NCBI GenBank assembly: GCA_030655135.1
Contig: JAURWC010000009.1
Span: forward strand, 186,001-250,000
Direction: 5' to 3'
DNA length: 64,000 bases
From: Hyphomicrobiaceae bacterium
GTDB lineage: Bacteria; Pseudomonadota; Alphaproteobacteria; Rhizobiales; Hyphomicrobiaceae
Below the pieces are notes generated by a model. The model made no database searches, was not told where the DNA came from, and saw only the letters and a program-made list of their open reading frames with translations. Positions 37,307 to 43,686 of this stretch are shown piece by piece (the stretch's first letter is position 1; every line of letters begins with the position of its first letter). Position numbers and translations under genes: made by a program.

Positions 37307-37876
37307 TCAATCCTTGGCGCGCTCCACGTAGGAACCGTCCACCGTCATCACCACGACCCGCGTACCGGCGCCGATGTGCGGCGGCACCATCACGCGTGCG
37401 CCGTTCGCCAGCTTGGCCGGCTTGTACGACGACGACGCCGTCTGTCCCTTCACCACCGGATCGGCTTCGACAATTTCGACCGTCACGCGGGCCGGCAGCT
37501 CGATCGCGATCGGCGTGCCTTCGAACAGCTGCACCGAGCAGGTCATGCCATCCTGCAGCCACTGCGCCTGGTCACCCAGCACATCCTTGGGCACGACGAT
37601 CTGGTCGAACGATTCCGGCTGCATGAAATTGAAGCCCATGTCGTCTTCGTACAGGAAATTGTAGTCTTTCTCGTCGAGGTAGGCGCGCTCCACCTGGTCG
37701 GTCGTGCGATAGCGCTCCGTCACCTTTACGCCGTCGGCGATGCGGCGAAGCTCCAGATGCGTCACCGGCGTGCCCTTGCCCGGGTGAATGTTCTCCGCAG
37801 TGATCACGACGGCGAGTTTGCCCTCTAGATCCAAAACGTTGCCCTTGCGAACCGTGCTCGCGATCACTTTAACCAC
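37307..37876 (-). CDS. efp: Elongation factor P
   Basis: EF-P (189 residues) relieves ribosome stalling on polyproline. The start is GTG at 37876 ([18 protein letters not shown]), with GGAG nine bases upstream; the longer frame from 37909 adds a non-homologous tail. [17 protein letters not shown] carries the lysine (PGKG, residue near 35) that is beta-lysylated. The modification enzymes EpmA and EpmB are encoded divergently next door, so the substrate and its enzymes form one locus. Confidence 0.95.
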   Translation of the reverse strand: MVKVIASTVRKGNVLDLEGKLAVVITAENIHPGKGTPVTHLELRRIADGVKVTERYRTTDQVERAYLDEKDYNFLYEDDMGFNFMQPESFDQIVVPKDVLGDQAQWLQDGMTCSVQLFEGTPIAIELPARVTVEIVEADPVVKGQTASSSYKPAKLANGARVMVPPHIGAGTRVVVMTVDGSYVERAKD

Positions 37877-38009
37877 TGTCGTCGTCTCCGTTGATTTGGC
37901 CGCAGGCACGCCCGCTCACAAGCGGCAGCGCAGCCATTTGGGGATGAATCTGGGTGGTTCATACTCTTTCCGCTTGCGAAGGCCAAGTCCGACGCGGCAT
38001 GAAGCCCTA

Positions 38010-39071
38010 ATGCCTTACTTTTCGCCGTGGTGGACGCCTGAAGTCCATGCTGACCGCCGGCCATTCCTGATGGCGCGCGGGCGGATCAAAACCGCGCTGC
38101 GCCATTGGTTTACGGACCAGGGGTTTACAGAGGTCGAGCCCGGCTGCCTGCAGGTTTCGCCGGGCAACGAGACCCACCTGCACGCCTTCAAGACCGAGCG
38201 GACCGGCACCGATTTGGTGAACGCGCCCCTCTACCTGCACACCTCGCCAGAGTTCGCCTGCAAGAAGCTGCTGGCAGCCGGCGAGACCAAGATCTTCACC
38301 TTCACCCCAGCGTTCCGCAATCGCGAGCGCGGCGCCCTGCATGCGCCAGAATTTACCATGCTCGAATGGTACCGGACCGGCGAAACCTACGAAGTCTTGA
38401 TGCGCGATTGCGGTGACATCCTGCGGCTAGCATGCGAGGCGGCTGGCACCGATGTCTTTCGCTACCGTGCCCGCAGCTGCAATCCGGCTGCACCTGCCAC
38501 GGAAATCACCGTCGCCGACGCCTTCACCCGTTTCGCCAATATCGACCTGCTGTCGTCGATCACGCCAAAGGGCGTCAATCGCGAAGCGCTTTCCTTGATG
38601 GCCGATGCCTCCGGGATCTCTCTTCGTGCGGACGACAACTGGGCCGACATTTTTTCGAAAGTTCTCGTCGAGCGCATCGAACCGCAACTTGGCAACACGA
38701 CTCCGGCGTTGCTGACCGAGTATCCCATCGCCCAAGCCGCCCTTGCTCGCCCCGATCTTTCCGATCCCCGCATCGCCGAGCGCTTCGAGCTGTACGCGTG
38801 CGGCGTCGAACTCGCCAACGGCTTTGGCGAACTGACCGACGCCACCGTACAGCGCTGGCGCCTGGAAGCGGAGATGGAAGAAAAGCAGCGCATCTACGGC
38901 GAGCGCTACCCGCTCGACGAAGACTTCCTGACCGCCCTGGAGATGATGCCGCCGGCTTCCGGTTGCGCACTGGGTTTCGATCGCCTCGTCATGCTCGCCA
39001 CCGGCGCCGATCACATCGACAAGGTGCTGTGGACACCACTGCCCCAGGAAGCTGGAGGCAGCCTCAAATGA
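38010..39071 (+). CDS. epmA: EF-P--(R)-beta-lysine ligase
   Basis: EpmA (353 residues) is a lysyl-tRNA synthetase-like enzyme that attaches beta-lysine to EF-P. It has class II motifs: FTEVEPGCLQVSPGNETHLHAF, FTPAFRNRERGALHAPEFTMLEWYR (motif 2) and GCALGFDRLVMLATGADHIDKV (motif 3), and lacks the anticodon-binding domain of LysS. Start is ATG 38010 (MPYFSPWWTPE); the longer frame runs over efp. Its stop overlaps the epmB start (ATGA). Confidence 0.95.
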   Translation: MPYFSPWWTPEVHADRRPFLMARGRIKTALRHWFTDQGFTEVEPGCLQVSPGNETHLHAFKTERTGTDLVNAPLYLHTSPEFACKKLLAAGETKIFTFTPAFRNRERGALHAPEFTMLEWYRTGETYEVLMRDCGDILRLACEAAGTDVFRYRARSCNPAAPATEITVADAFTRFANIDLLSSITPKGVNREALSLMADASGISLRADDNWADIFSKVLVERIEPQLGNTTPALLTEYPIAQAALARPDLSDPRIAERFELYACGVELANGFGELTDATVQRWRLEAEMEEKQRIYGERYPLDEDFLTALEMMPPASGCALGFDRLVMLATGADHIDKVLWTPLPQEAGGSLK

Positions 39072-40123
39072 CGAAGCCGCTGCAGACGTTGCGCACTGCC
39101 GGCGATGTTGTCGCCGCGGGTCTGGCGCCGCAGGACCGCGAGGAGGGCATCGCGCGCGTAGAGCAGCGCTACGCAGTGGCCATTTCCCCGGCAATTGCCG
39201 AACTGATTGACCCCTGCGATCCCGACGATCCTATTGCGCGCCAATTCGTGCCCGACGCGCGCGAACTTGACCATACGCTAGCCGAACGCGCCGACCCGAT
39301 CGGCGACGAGGTTCACAGCCCGGTGCCCGGCATCGTCCACCGCTACCCGGATCGCGTGCTGCTGAAGATCGCCAGCGTCTGCCCGGTCTATTGCCGCTTC
39401 TGCTTCCGCCGCGAGATGGTGGGGCCAGAACACGGCCACGCATTGTCGCCGGCCGAACTGGATGCCGCACTTACCTACATCCGCGCGCGCCCGGAAATTT
39501 GGGAAGTGATACTCACCGGCGGCGACCCGTTCGTGCTGTCCGATCGCCGTATCGCCGAGATAACGCAAAAGCTTTCCGCAATCGATCACGTGAAGATCAT
39601 GCGCTGGCATACGCGCGTACCCGTCGTGCAGCCCGAGCGCGTGACCGATCAGTTGGTATCGGCGCTCACGCCGTCAAACTCTGACACCACCATCTGGGTC
39701 GCGCTGCACGCCAACCACGCGCGCGAACTGACGCCACAAGCCCGCACCGCATGCCGCAAGCTGATCAATCGCGGCATCACGCTGGTGAGCCAAAGCGTGC
39801 TCCTCAAGGGCGTCAACGACGACGTGGAGACGCTTGCATCCTTGATGCGGGCGTTTGTCGAGACGGGGATCAAGCCCTACTACCTGCACCATCCTGATCT
39901 GGCGCCCGGCACCGCTCACTTGCGCGTCGGCATCGCAGACGGCCGGGCCCTAATGCGCGCATTGCGCGGCCGCCTCTCTGGCCTTGCCCAACCCACTTAC
40001 GTCCTCGACATTCCCGGCGGCTATGGCAAGGCCCCGATCGGCCCAGACTACCTGAAAGAATCCAGCGAAGGCTTTGCGCAAGTCGAAGACTGGAACGGCA
40101 ATCAGCATCGCTATGAACCTTAA
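39068..40123 (+). CDS. epmB: EF-P lysine 2,3-aminomutase
   Basis: EpmB (351 residues) is a radical SAM aminomutase that converts L-lysine to (R)-beta-lysine for EF-P. It has CPVYCRFC (C-x3-C-x2-C) near residue 105, then ILTGGDPFVLSD, MRWHTRVPVVQPERV and GVNDDVETLASLM, all typical of the YjeK branch. The start overlaps epmA by four bases, so the two are coupled. Confidence 0.95.
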   Translation: MTKPLQTLRTAGDVVAAGLAPQDREEGIARVEQRYAVAISPAIAELIDPCDPDDPIARQFVPDARELDHTLAERADPIGDEVHSPVPGIVHRYPDRVLLKIASVCPVYCRFCFRREMVGPEHGHALSPAELDAALTYIRARPEIWEVILTGGDPFVLSDRRIAEITQKLSAIDHVKIMRWHTRVPVVQPERVTDQLVSALTPSNSDTTIWVALHANHARELTPQARTACRKLINRGITLVSQSVLLKGVNDDVETLASLMRAFVETGIKPYYLHHPDLAPGTAHLRVGIADGRALMRALRGRLSGLAQPTYVLDIPGGYGKAPIGPDYLKESSEGFAQVEDWNGNQHRYEP

Positions 40124-40162
40124 TTTTCCACATCGCCGCAGCATGCCGGAGCAACAGAAGCT

Positions 40163-40804
40163 CTAATTCCGCTCCACGGCGCTGTCAGGAATCTCATAGC
40201 GTTCGTTGCCGAGCGAGATCATGAAGCTGTCGACCTCACGCGTCGTCACCAGCCTGCGCTTGGATGCGTCCGCCTTGCTGATGTCGGTACCTGCGACCTT
40301 GCCATTGGCAAAATAGATCTGCCGGCTGCCGCCGTCCGGCAGACTGACTTTGACGACGATCAGCGCGCCTTTCCGCATGATGCCGAAGTCGCATTGCGTC
40401 ATCGGTTTGGCCATCGAAACCCCGCAGCGCAATCGCCCTTTGGGCTGGAACTGTGCGGCCGCCGCTGCCGCGGCAGCATCCTGCGCAGCCACCGTCGCCG
40501 CGCGCTGGCTGTTCGAGATTGATATCAGCGTTACGCCGTCGATCTCATCGACGACGCGTCCGCCGGTCTTTGCCACGTACTTGCGCACGAATACGCTCTC
40601 CGCCGCTCCCGGACAGCCAACCAGAACGGCGGAGCCGTCGAGATGGCGCAACGTAGCGGCGGACTCACCCATCTGCCGGCAGACGCTACCCTTCACTGGA
40701 TACCCCTCGCCGATAGGATTGAGCGACACCGGCCATGACGTCTCTGCTGCTGCAGGCCACGCGATCGCCAATGACATCGCAGCAGCCAGCGCGCCAGACT
40801 TCAT
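40163..40804 (-). CDS. Secreted protein of unknown function
   Basis: The protein (213 residues from the ATG at 40804) starts with a signal peptide (MKSGALAAAMSLAIAWPAAAE). The mature part has four cysteines (VCRQ, VGCPG, LRCGV, TQCDF) that could form disulfides, and ends YFANGKVAGTDISKADASKRRLVTTREVDSFMISLGNERYEIPDS. I do not recognise the family. GGGGA precedes this ATG; starts at 40810 and 40816 add only four residues. It is the last gene before the non-coding region. Confidence 0.7.
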   Translation of the reverse strand: MKSGALAAAMSLAIAWPAAAETSWPVSLNPIGEGYPVKGSVCRQMGESAATLRHLDGSAVLVGCPGAAESVFVRKYVAKTGGRVVDEIDGVTLISISNSQRAATVAAQDAAAAAAAAQFQPKGRLRCGVSMAKPMTQCDFGIMRKGALIVVKVSLPDGGSRQIYFANGKVAGTDISKADASKRRLVTTREVDSFMISLGNERYEIPDSAVERN

Positions 40805-40938
40805 TGCCATCCCCATCACGTCACCGCCGCTGATTGATCCGCGGCGCAATGATACAGCATGGCCGCATTGCTCGCAGCGGCGTTGCGCATCCGCACACAT
40901 CCTCGATGCTCGTCACAAAAAAAGTGATCGAATTCCAA

Positions 40939-40967
40939 TTGACTCAAACAGCGCGATGCATCATACA
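40939..40967 (+). promoter_or_regulatory. Candidate promoter upstream of a small transcript
   Basis: TTGACT (40939-40944), a 17-base spacer and CATACA (40962-40967) fit a -35/-10 pair. It would drive a transcript that ends at the terminator at 41162-41202. Confidence 0.5.
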
Positions 40968-41020
40968 CCCGCTCCCGCGCAGCGATGCGCGACGACACCG
41001 TGCTTAGAAGGCGATTGAAA

Positions 41021-41134
41021 ATGAACTCGGTCATCATTCATCGGGAAACGTCCCCGCTATCCGGTCAGGTCTCAGACCTGACGTGCGATGGCGTCGTGTC
41101 GACGACCGGAGATGGCCGGAGCCGCTTTAGATAG
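41021..41134 (+). CDS. Possible 37-aa small protein
   Basis: A short frame from ATG 41021 to TAG 41134 codes for 37 residues beginning MNSVIIHRETSPLSG and ending GDGRSRFR. AAGG lies about ten bases ahead of the start. It falls between the candidate promoter (40939) and a strong terminator (41162), so the unit may be a small gene or a small RNA that includes it. No family recognised. Confidence 0.25.
   Translation: MNSVIIHRETSPLSGQVSDLTCDGVVSTTGDGRSRFR
41064..41082. repeat. GTCAGGTC-TCA-GACCTGAC palindrome
   Basis: A perfect eight-base inverted repeat around TCA. It resembles the GGGTCAGACC palindromes elsewhere in the window but the core order differs. Confidence 0.5.
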
Positions 41135-41161
41135 CGCGCTCATAATCGCTTCGCACGAAGC

Positions 41162-41202
41162 AGGCCCTCCCCGGCAACGCCGCGGGAGGGCCTTGTCGTT
41201 TT
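41162..41202 (+). terminator. Strong intrinsic terminator in the gap before the Y RNA cluster
   Basis: AGGCCCTCCC with inner CGGC (41162-41175) pairs with GCCG and GGGAGGGCCT (41179-41193), giving a 14-bp stem, followed by TGTCGTTTT. It ends whatever transcript starts at the candidate promoter at 40939. Confidence 0.85.
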
Positions 41203-41290
41203 GGGCTCACTCACGGACCGTCAATCTCCAACGGAACAGCTGCGCGACAGCAGATCTGTTCAAAGGAAGTTCGCGTTTCGCGCAGGCGAA

Positions 41291-41423
41291 GCGTCCAGTG
41301 GTGAAGAATTCGGTTACTTCGACTGTTCCTCGAGAGGTCGTGGGTTCGAATCCCACCCGCCCGGCCATCGGGCGGTAGCTCAGCGGTAGAGCGCTAAACC
41401 GGTTCGACATGTTCCCTGGACGC
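41291..41423 (+). ncRNA. Y RNA candidate 1 (YrlA type, with tRNA-like module)
   Basis: A terminal stem joins GCGTCCAG (41291-41298) to CTGGACGC (41416-41423). After it come the shared blocks TGGTGA-A-GA (41299-) and CGGTTACTTCG (41311-41321), and on the 3' side CGACATGTTCC (41405-41415). Inside is a permuted tRNA mimic: T arm GTGGG-TTCGAAT-CCCAC (41340-41356), 3' acceptor CCGCCCG (41357-41363), loop GCCAT, 5' acceptor CGGGCGG (41369-41375), TA, D arm GCTC-AGCGGTA-GAGC (41378-41392). The acceptor is a closed hairpin, so this is not a free tRNA. CGGTT pairs with AACCG (41397-41401). The design matches bacterial YrlA Y RNAs that bind Ro60. The rsr gene is 398 bases downstream. Confidence 0.85.
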
Positions 41424-41442
41424 GCCACCTGCGCGATCTCAA

Positions 41443-41523
41443 GTCCGCCCGATGGTGAGGATGACGGTTACTTCGTCTTCCAACGATCCCGTACCGTCGT
41501 CGACATTTTTTCCTCGGGCGGAC
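41443..41523 (+). ncRNA. Y RNA candidate 2 (compact, no full tRNA module)
   Basis: A 10-bp perfect terminal stem pairs GTCCGCCCGA (41443-41452) with TCGGGCGGAC (41514-41523). Next to it is TGGTGA-G-GA (41453-) then CGGTTACTTCG (41465-41475), and on the 3' side CGACATTTTTTCC (41501-41513): the same two blocks as candidate 1. An inner helix joins GACGGTTAC (41463-41471) to GTACCGTC (41491-41498) with one bulged T, closing a 19-base loop. It starts 19 bases after candidate 1. Different stem sequence but kept pairing argues that the stem is functional. Confidence 0.75.
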
Positions 41524-41584
41524 CTGAGATTTGATTTGGAAATTGAAAGCGTTCGCGTGGCTGACGCCCAGTGGTGCAGGAATT

Positions 41585-41612
41585 CCCTCTCCCCATCCTT
41601 CAGGGGAGAGGG
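41585..41612. repeat. CCCTCTCCCC/GGGGAGAGGG hairpin
   Basis: A perfect 10-base inverted repeat with an eight-base loop between Y RNA candidates 2 and 3. Related to the hairpin between rplT and pheS. It could also terminate or stabilise the candidate 2 transcript; the following bases have no T run. Confidence 0.6.
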
Positions 41613-41691
41613 AGTAAGTGCCGTACTAGGCGTCACACTAAGACGAGAAGCGAGAACAGAGAAAGAAAGCAAAGACACGGGCGACGACACA

Positions 41692-41789
41692 TACGGCCGA
41701 TGGTGATGAGAACGGATACTTCGATCCTCGTCCACGCGGGTGCAAGCCCGAGTGAGGAACTCAACCCGTCTCACAGGTTCCTCGGTCAT
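41692..41789 (+). ncRNA. Y RNA candidate 3
   Basis: GGCCGA (41695-41700) pairs with TCGGTC (41782-41787). The next bases are TGGTGA-T-GA (41701-) and CGGATACTTCG (41713-41723), and the 3' block is TCACAGGTTCC (41771-41781), aligning with candidates 1 and 2. Inside, GAGAACGG (41708-41715) pairs with CCGTCTC (41766-41772) with one bulge, CCTC (41726-41729) with GAGG (41754-41757), and CGGG (41737-41740) with CCCG (41747-41750) around a TGCAAG loop. It is 33 bases before rsr, so it may also act as an untranslated leader of that gene. Confidence 0.65.
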
Positions 41790-41821
41790 TGTTTCGTTCG
41801 TGAGTTTGAATAGGTGATGCG

Positions 41822-43141
41822 ATGCGATTGAACATGTTCAAGGGCAAGACGGCACGCACGGCGGAGCGCACGCATGAGGGCGCACGCGCGGTGAAGCTCA
41901 ACGATGAGCTGCGCCTGCGCCGCACGGTCCTGTCGTGCATGCTGTGGGAGAACGAGTTCTACGAGGATGGCGAGGCCATCTCCGCGCGCATCACGTTGCT
42001 CGCCGAGAAGGTCGCGCCGGAAGCCGTGGCGGCTTTGGCCATCGAAGCGCGCACGCAGATGAACCTGCGTCACGCTCCGCTGTTGCTATTGACCGTTCTC
42101 GCCAAGACCGGTGCCAAGACGGAGAAACTCGTCGCCAACACGGTGGTCGAGGTGATCCAGCGTGCCGACGAACTGTCGGAGCTTGTCGCCATCTACTGGC
42201 GTAACGGCAAGGTGCCGCTGTCGGCCCAGCTCAAGAAGGGCCTGGCTCGCGCGTTTGCCAAGTTCGATGCCTACCAGCTGGCGAAGTACGACCGGCCGGG
42301 CCCCGTACGTCTGCGTGACGTGCTGTTCCTGGTTCACGCCAAGCCGAAGGCAACCGAGCAGGCCGAGGTCTGGCGCAAGCTGGCCGGCAAGGAGCTCGAT
42401 TCTCCCGACACGTGGGAGGTCGCGCTGTCTGGCGGCGCGGGCAGGCGCGAGACGTTCACGCGTCTCATCGGTGAGGGCAAGCTCGGCTATCTGGCTCTGT
42501 TGCGCAACCTGCGCAACATGGCCGAATCCGGTGTGAGCGAAAGGCTGGTTCGCCGCGCGATCCTGGACCGCAAAGGCGCGCAGCGTGTTCTGCCCTTCCG
42601 TTTCGTTGCGGCAGCGCGCGCTGCACCGCTGTTCGATCGCGAGATCGACCAGGCGTTGCAGGCCGCGATCACGGACCAGACGGCACTCGCCGGCCGCACC
42701 ATCGTGCTGGTCGACGTATCGGGCTCGATGGACGCACAGTTGTCGCGCCGTTCGGATCTATCGCGCATGGACGCGGCAGCGTCGTTGGCGTCGGTGATCA
42801 ACGGCGACGTTCGTATCTTCACGTTCTCCAACGAGATCGTGGAGGTTCCAGCGCGCCGCGGTCTGGCGGGCATTGATGCGGTTGTGCAGTCGCAGCCGCA
42901 CGGTGGCACGTACTTGGGCAAGGCCGTGAAGCATGTGAATGGCCTAGAGCACGACCGCCTGATCGTCATCACCGACGAACAGTCGCACGACGACGTGCGC
43001 GACCCCGCCGCGCCGCGCGCCTACATGATCAACGTAGCCTCTGCCCGCAACGGCGTCGGCTACGGCAAGTGGGTGCACTTCGACGGCTTCTCGGAGCACG
43101 TGCTGCGCTACATCGCGGAGTACGAGCGCGAGTTCGGCTAG
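41822..43141 (+). CDS. rsr: TROVE/vWA domain Ro60 orthologue (Rsr)
   Basis: The 439-residue protein is a bacterial Ro. The N-terminal TROVE ring (about residues 10-260) includes LSCMLWENEFYEDGEAISARI and LLRNLRNMAESGVSE, typical of the HEAT-like repeats that bind Y RNA and misfolded RNA. A vWA domain follows with the metal site DVSGSM (near 297), a Thr in GGTYLG (near 361) and ITDEQSHDD (near 382). Bacterial Rsr binds Y RNA and tethers exoribonuclease PNPase for rRNA decay. The ATG at 41822 has AGGTG five bases ahead. Three Y RNA candidates lie directly upstream on the same strand. No rtcB or rtcA is adjacent. Confidence 0.93.
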   Translation: MRLNMFKGKTARTAERTHEGARAVKLNDELRLRRTVLSCMLWENEFYEDGEAISARITLLAEKVAPEAVAALAIEARTQMNLRHAPLLLLTVLAKTGAKTEKLVANTVVEVIQRADELSELVAIYWRNGKVPLSAQLKKGLARAFAKFDAYQLAKYDRPGPVRLRDVLFLVHAKPKATEQAEVWRKLAGKELDSPDTWEVALSGGAGRRETFTRLIGEGKLGYLALLRNLRNMAESGVSERLVRRAILDRKGAQRVLPFRFVAAARAAPLFDREIDQALQAAITDQTALAGRTIVLVDVSGSMDAQLSRRSDLSRMDAAASLASVINGDVRIFTFSNEIVEVPARRGLAGIDAVVQSQPHGGTYLGKAVKHVNGLEHDRLIVITDEQSHDDVRDPAAPRAYMINVASARNGVGYGKWVHFDGFSEHVLRYIAEYEREFG

Positions 43142-43156
43142 TCGCAACCTCGAAAA

Positions 43157-43182
43157 GGGGTCAGACCCATGGGTCTGACCCC
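43157..43182 (-). terminator. GGGGTCAGACCC palindrome; minus-strand terminator
   Basis: Arms 43157-43168 and 43171-43182 pair perfectly around AT. On the minus strand it runs into TTTTCG, so it ends the DoxX-like gene; it also lies at the 3' end of rsr. Member of the GGGTCAGACC family. Confidence 0.7.
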
Positions 43183-43202
43183 ACCTCAACGCTGCCAACC
43201 AG

Positions 43203-43628
43203 CTATCTGCGCCGCAACGGCCAATCGATGACGCTTGCCGAAAACAATGCCCACCACACGATCACCGGCTGCAACGCTAGTCGCGGCACGTGATACCACC
43301 AACGCCAGTCGCCGCTGGCCATCGCGAAGCTGTCGATGGCGTGCTTGAAATTTGCGGGCCAGACGCAGAGGGCGTAGACGGCCATAGCGATACCCGCGGC
43401 GCGGCGGAAGCGGCGCGTGAGCAGGGCCAGCGCAACAGCCAGCTCGAACAGGCCGGAGAGAAAGATCACGACGCCGGGATACGGCACCCAATCCGGAGTG
43501 ATGGCGAGAAACGGCTCGGGCCTCGCCAGGTGAATGATCCCGGCAACGAAATAGAGCGCCGCAATGATCCAGCGCATGATGCCGCGCGTGGGTTCGGCGT
43601 GCTCGATAGAACCGAAGGCGTCAGACAT
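43203..43628 (-). CDS. DoxX-like membrane protein
   Basis: The protein (141 residues from ATG 43628) has four hydrophobic helices: RWIIAALYFVAGIIHLARPEPFLAI, VVIFLSGLFELAVALALLT, AAGIAMAVYALCVWPANFKHAI and LALQPVIVWWALF. This matches DoxX/DUF-type small quinone-associated membrane proteins. Function unknown. An ATG at 43577 (MRWII) is an alternative. It lies between two palindromes of the GGGTCAGACC family. Confidence 0.75.
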   Translation of the reverse strand: MSDAFGSIEHAEPTRGIMRWIIAALYFVAGIIHLARPEPFLAITPDWVPYPGVVIFLSGLFELAVALALLTRRFRRAAGIAMAVYALCVWPANFKHAIDSFAMASGDWRWWYHVPRLALQPVIVWWALFSASVIDWPLRRR

Positions 43629-43650
43629 CGCGCGCCGCCCCGGTTGCAAA

Positions 43651-43677
43651 TGGGTCAGACCCGCCGGGCCTGACCCA
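43651..43677. repeat. TGGGTCAGACCCG palindrome between DoxX-like and acyl-CoA dehydrogenase genes
   Basis: TGGGTCAGACCCG (from 43651) and CGGGCCTGACCCA (to 43677) form an imperfect palindrome. It ends 10 bases before the stop codon of the acyl-CoA dehydrogenase gene and shares the GGGTCAGACC core. Confidence 0.6.
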
Positions 43678-43686
43678 AATGTCACA

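Noticed and set aside
41403-41415. A second LexA box near GTTCGACATGTTC
   Set aside because: The spacing is five bases, not seven, and the bases belong to the 3' block of Y RNA candidate 1.
41340-41423. An ordinary tRNA gene, or a permuted tmRNA
   Set aside because: The 3' half precedes the 5' half with only a five-base loop between, there is no anticodon arm, and no tag-coding frame or pseudoknots were seen. The Y RNA explanation fits better, with the rsr gene adjacent.
41207-41428. Minus-strand frame of 73 codons containing RVGFEPTT
   Set aside because: This peptide is the well-known artefact of translating the antisense of a tRNA T arm. It overlaps the tRNA-like module of Y RNA candidate 1 and is not a gene.
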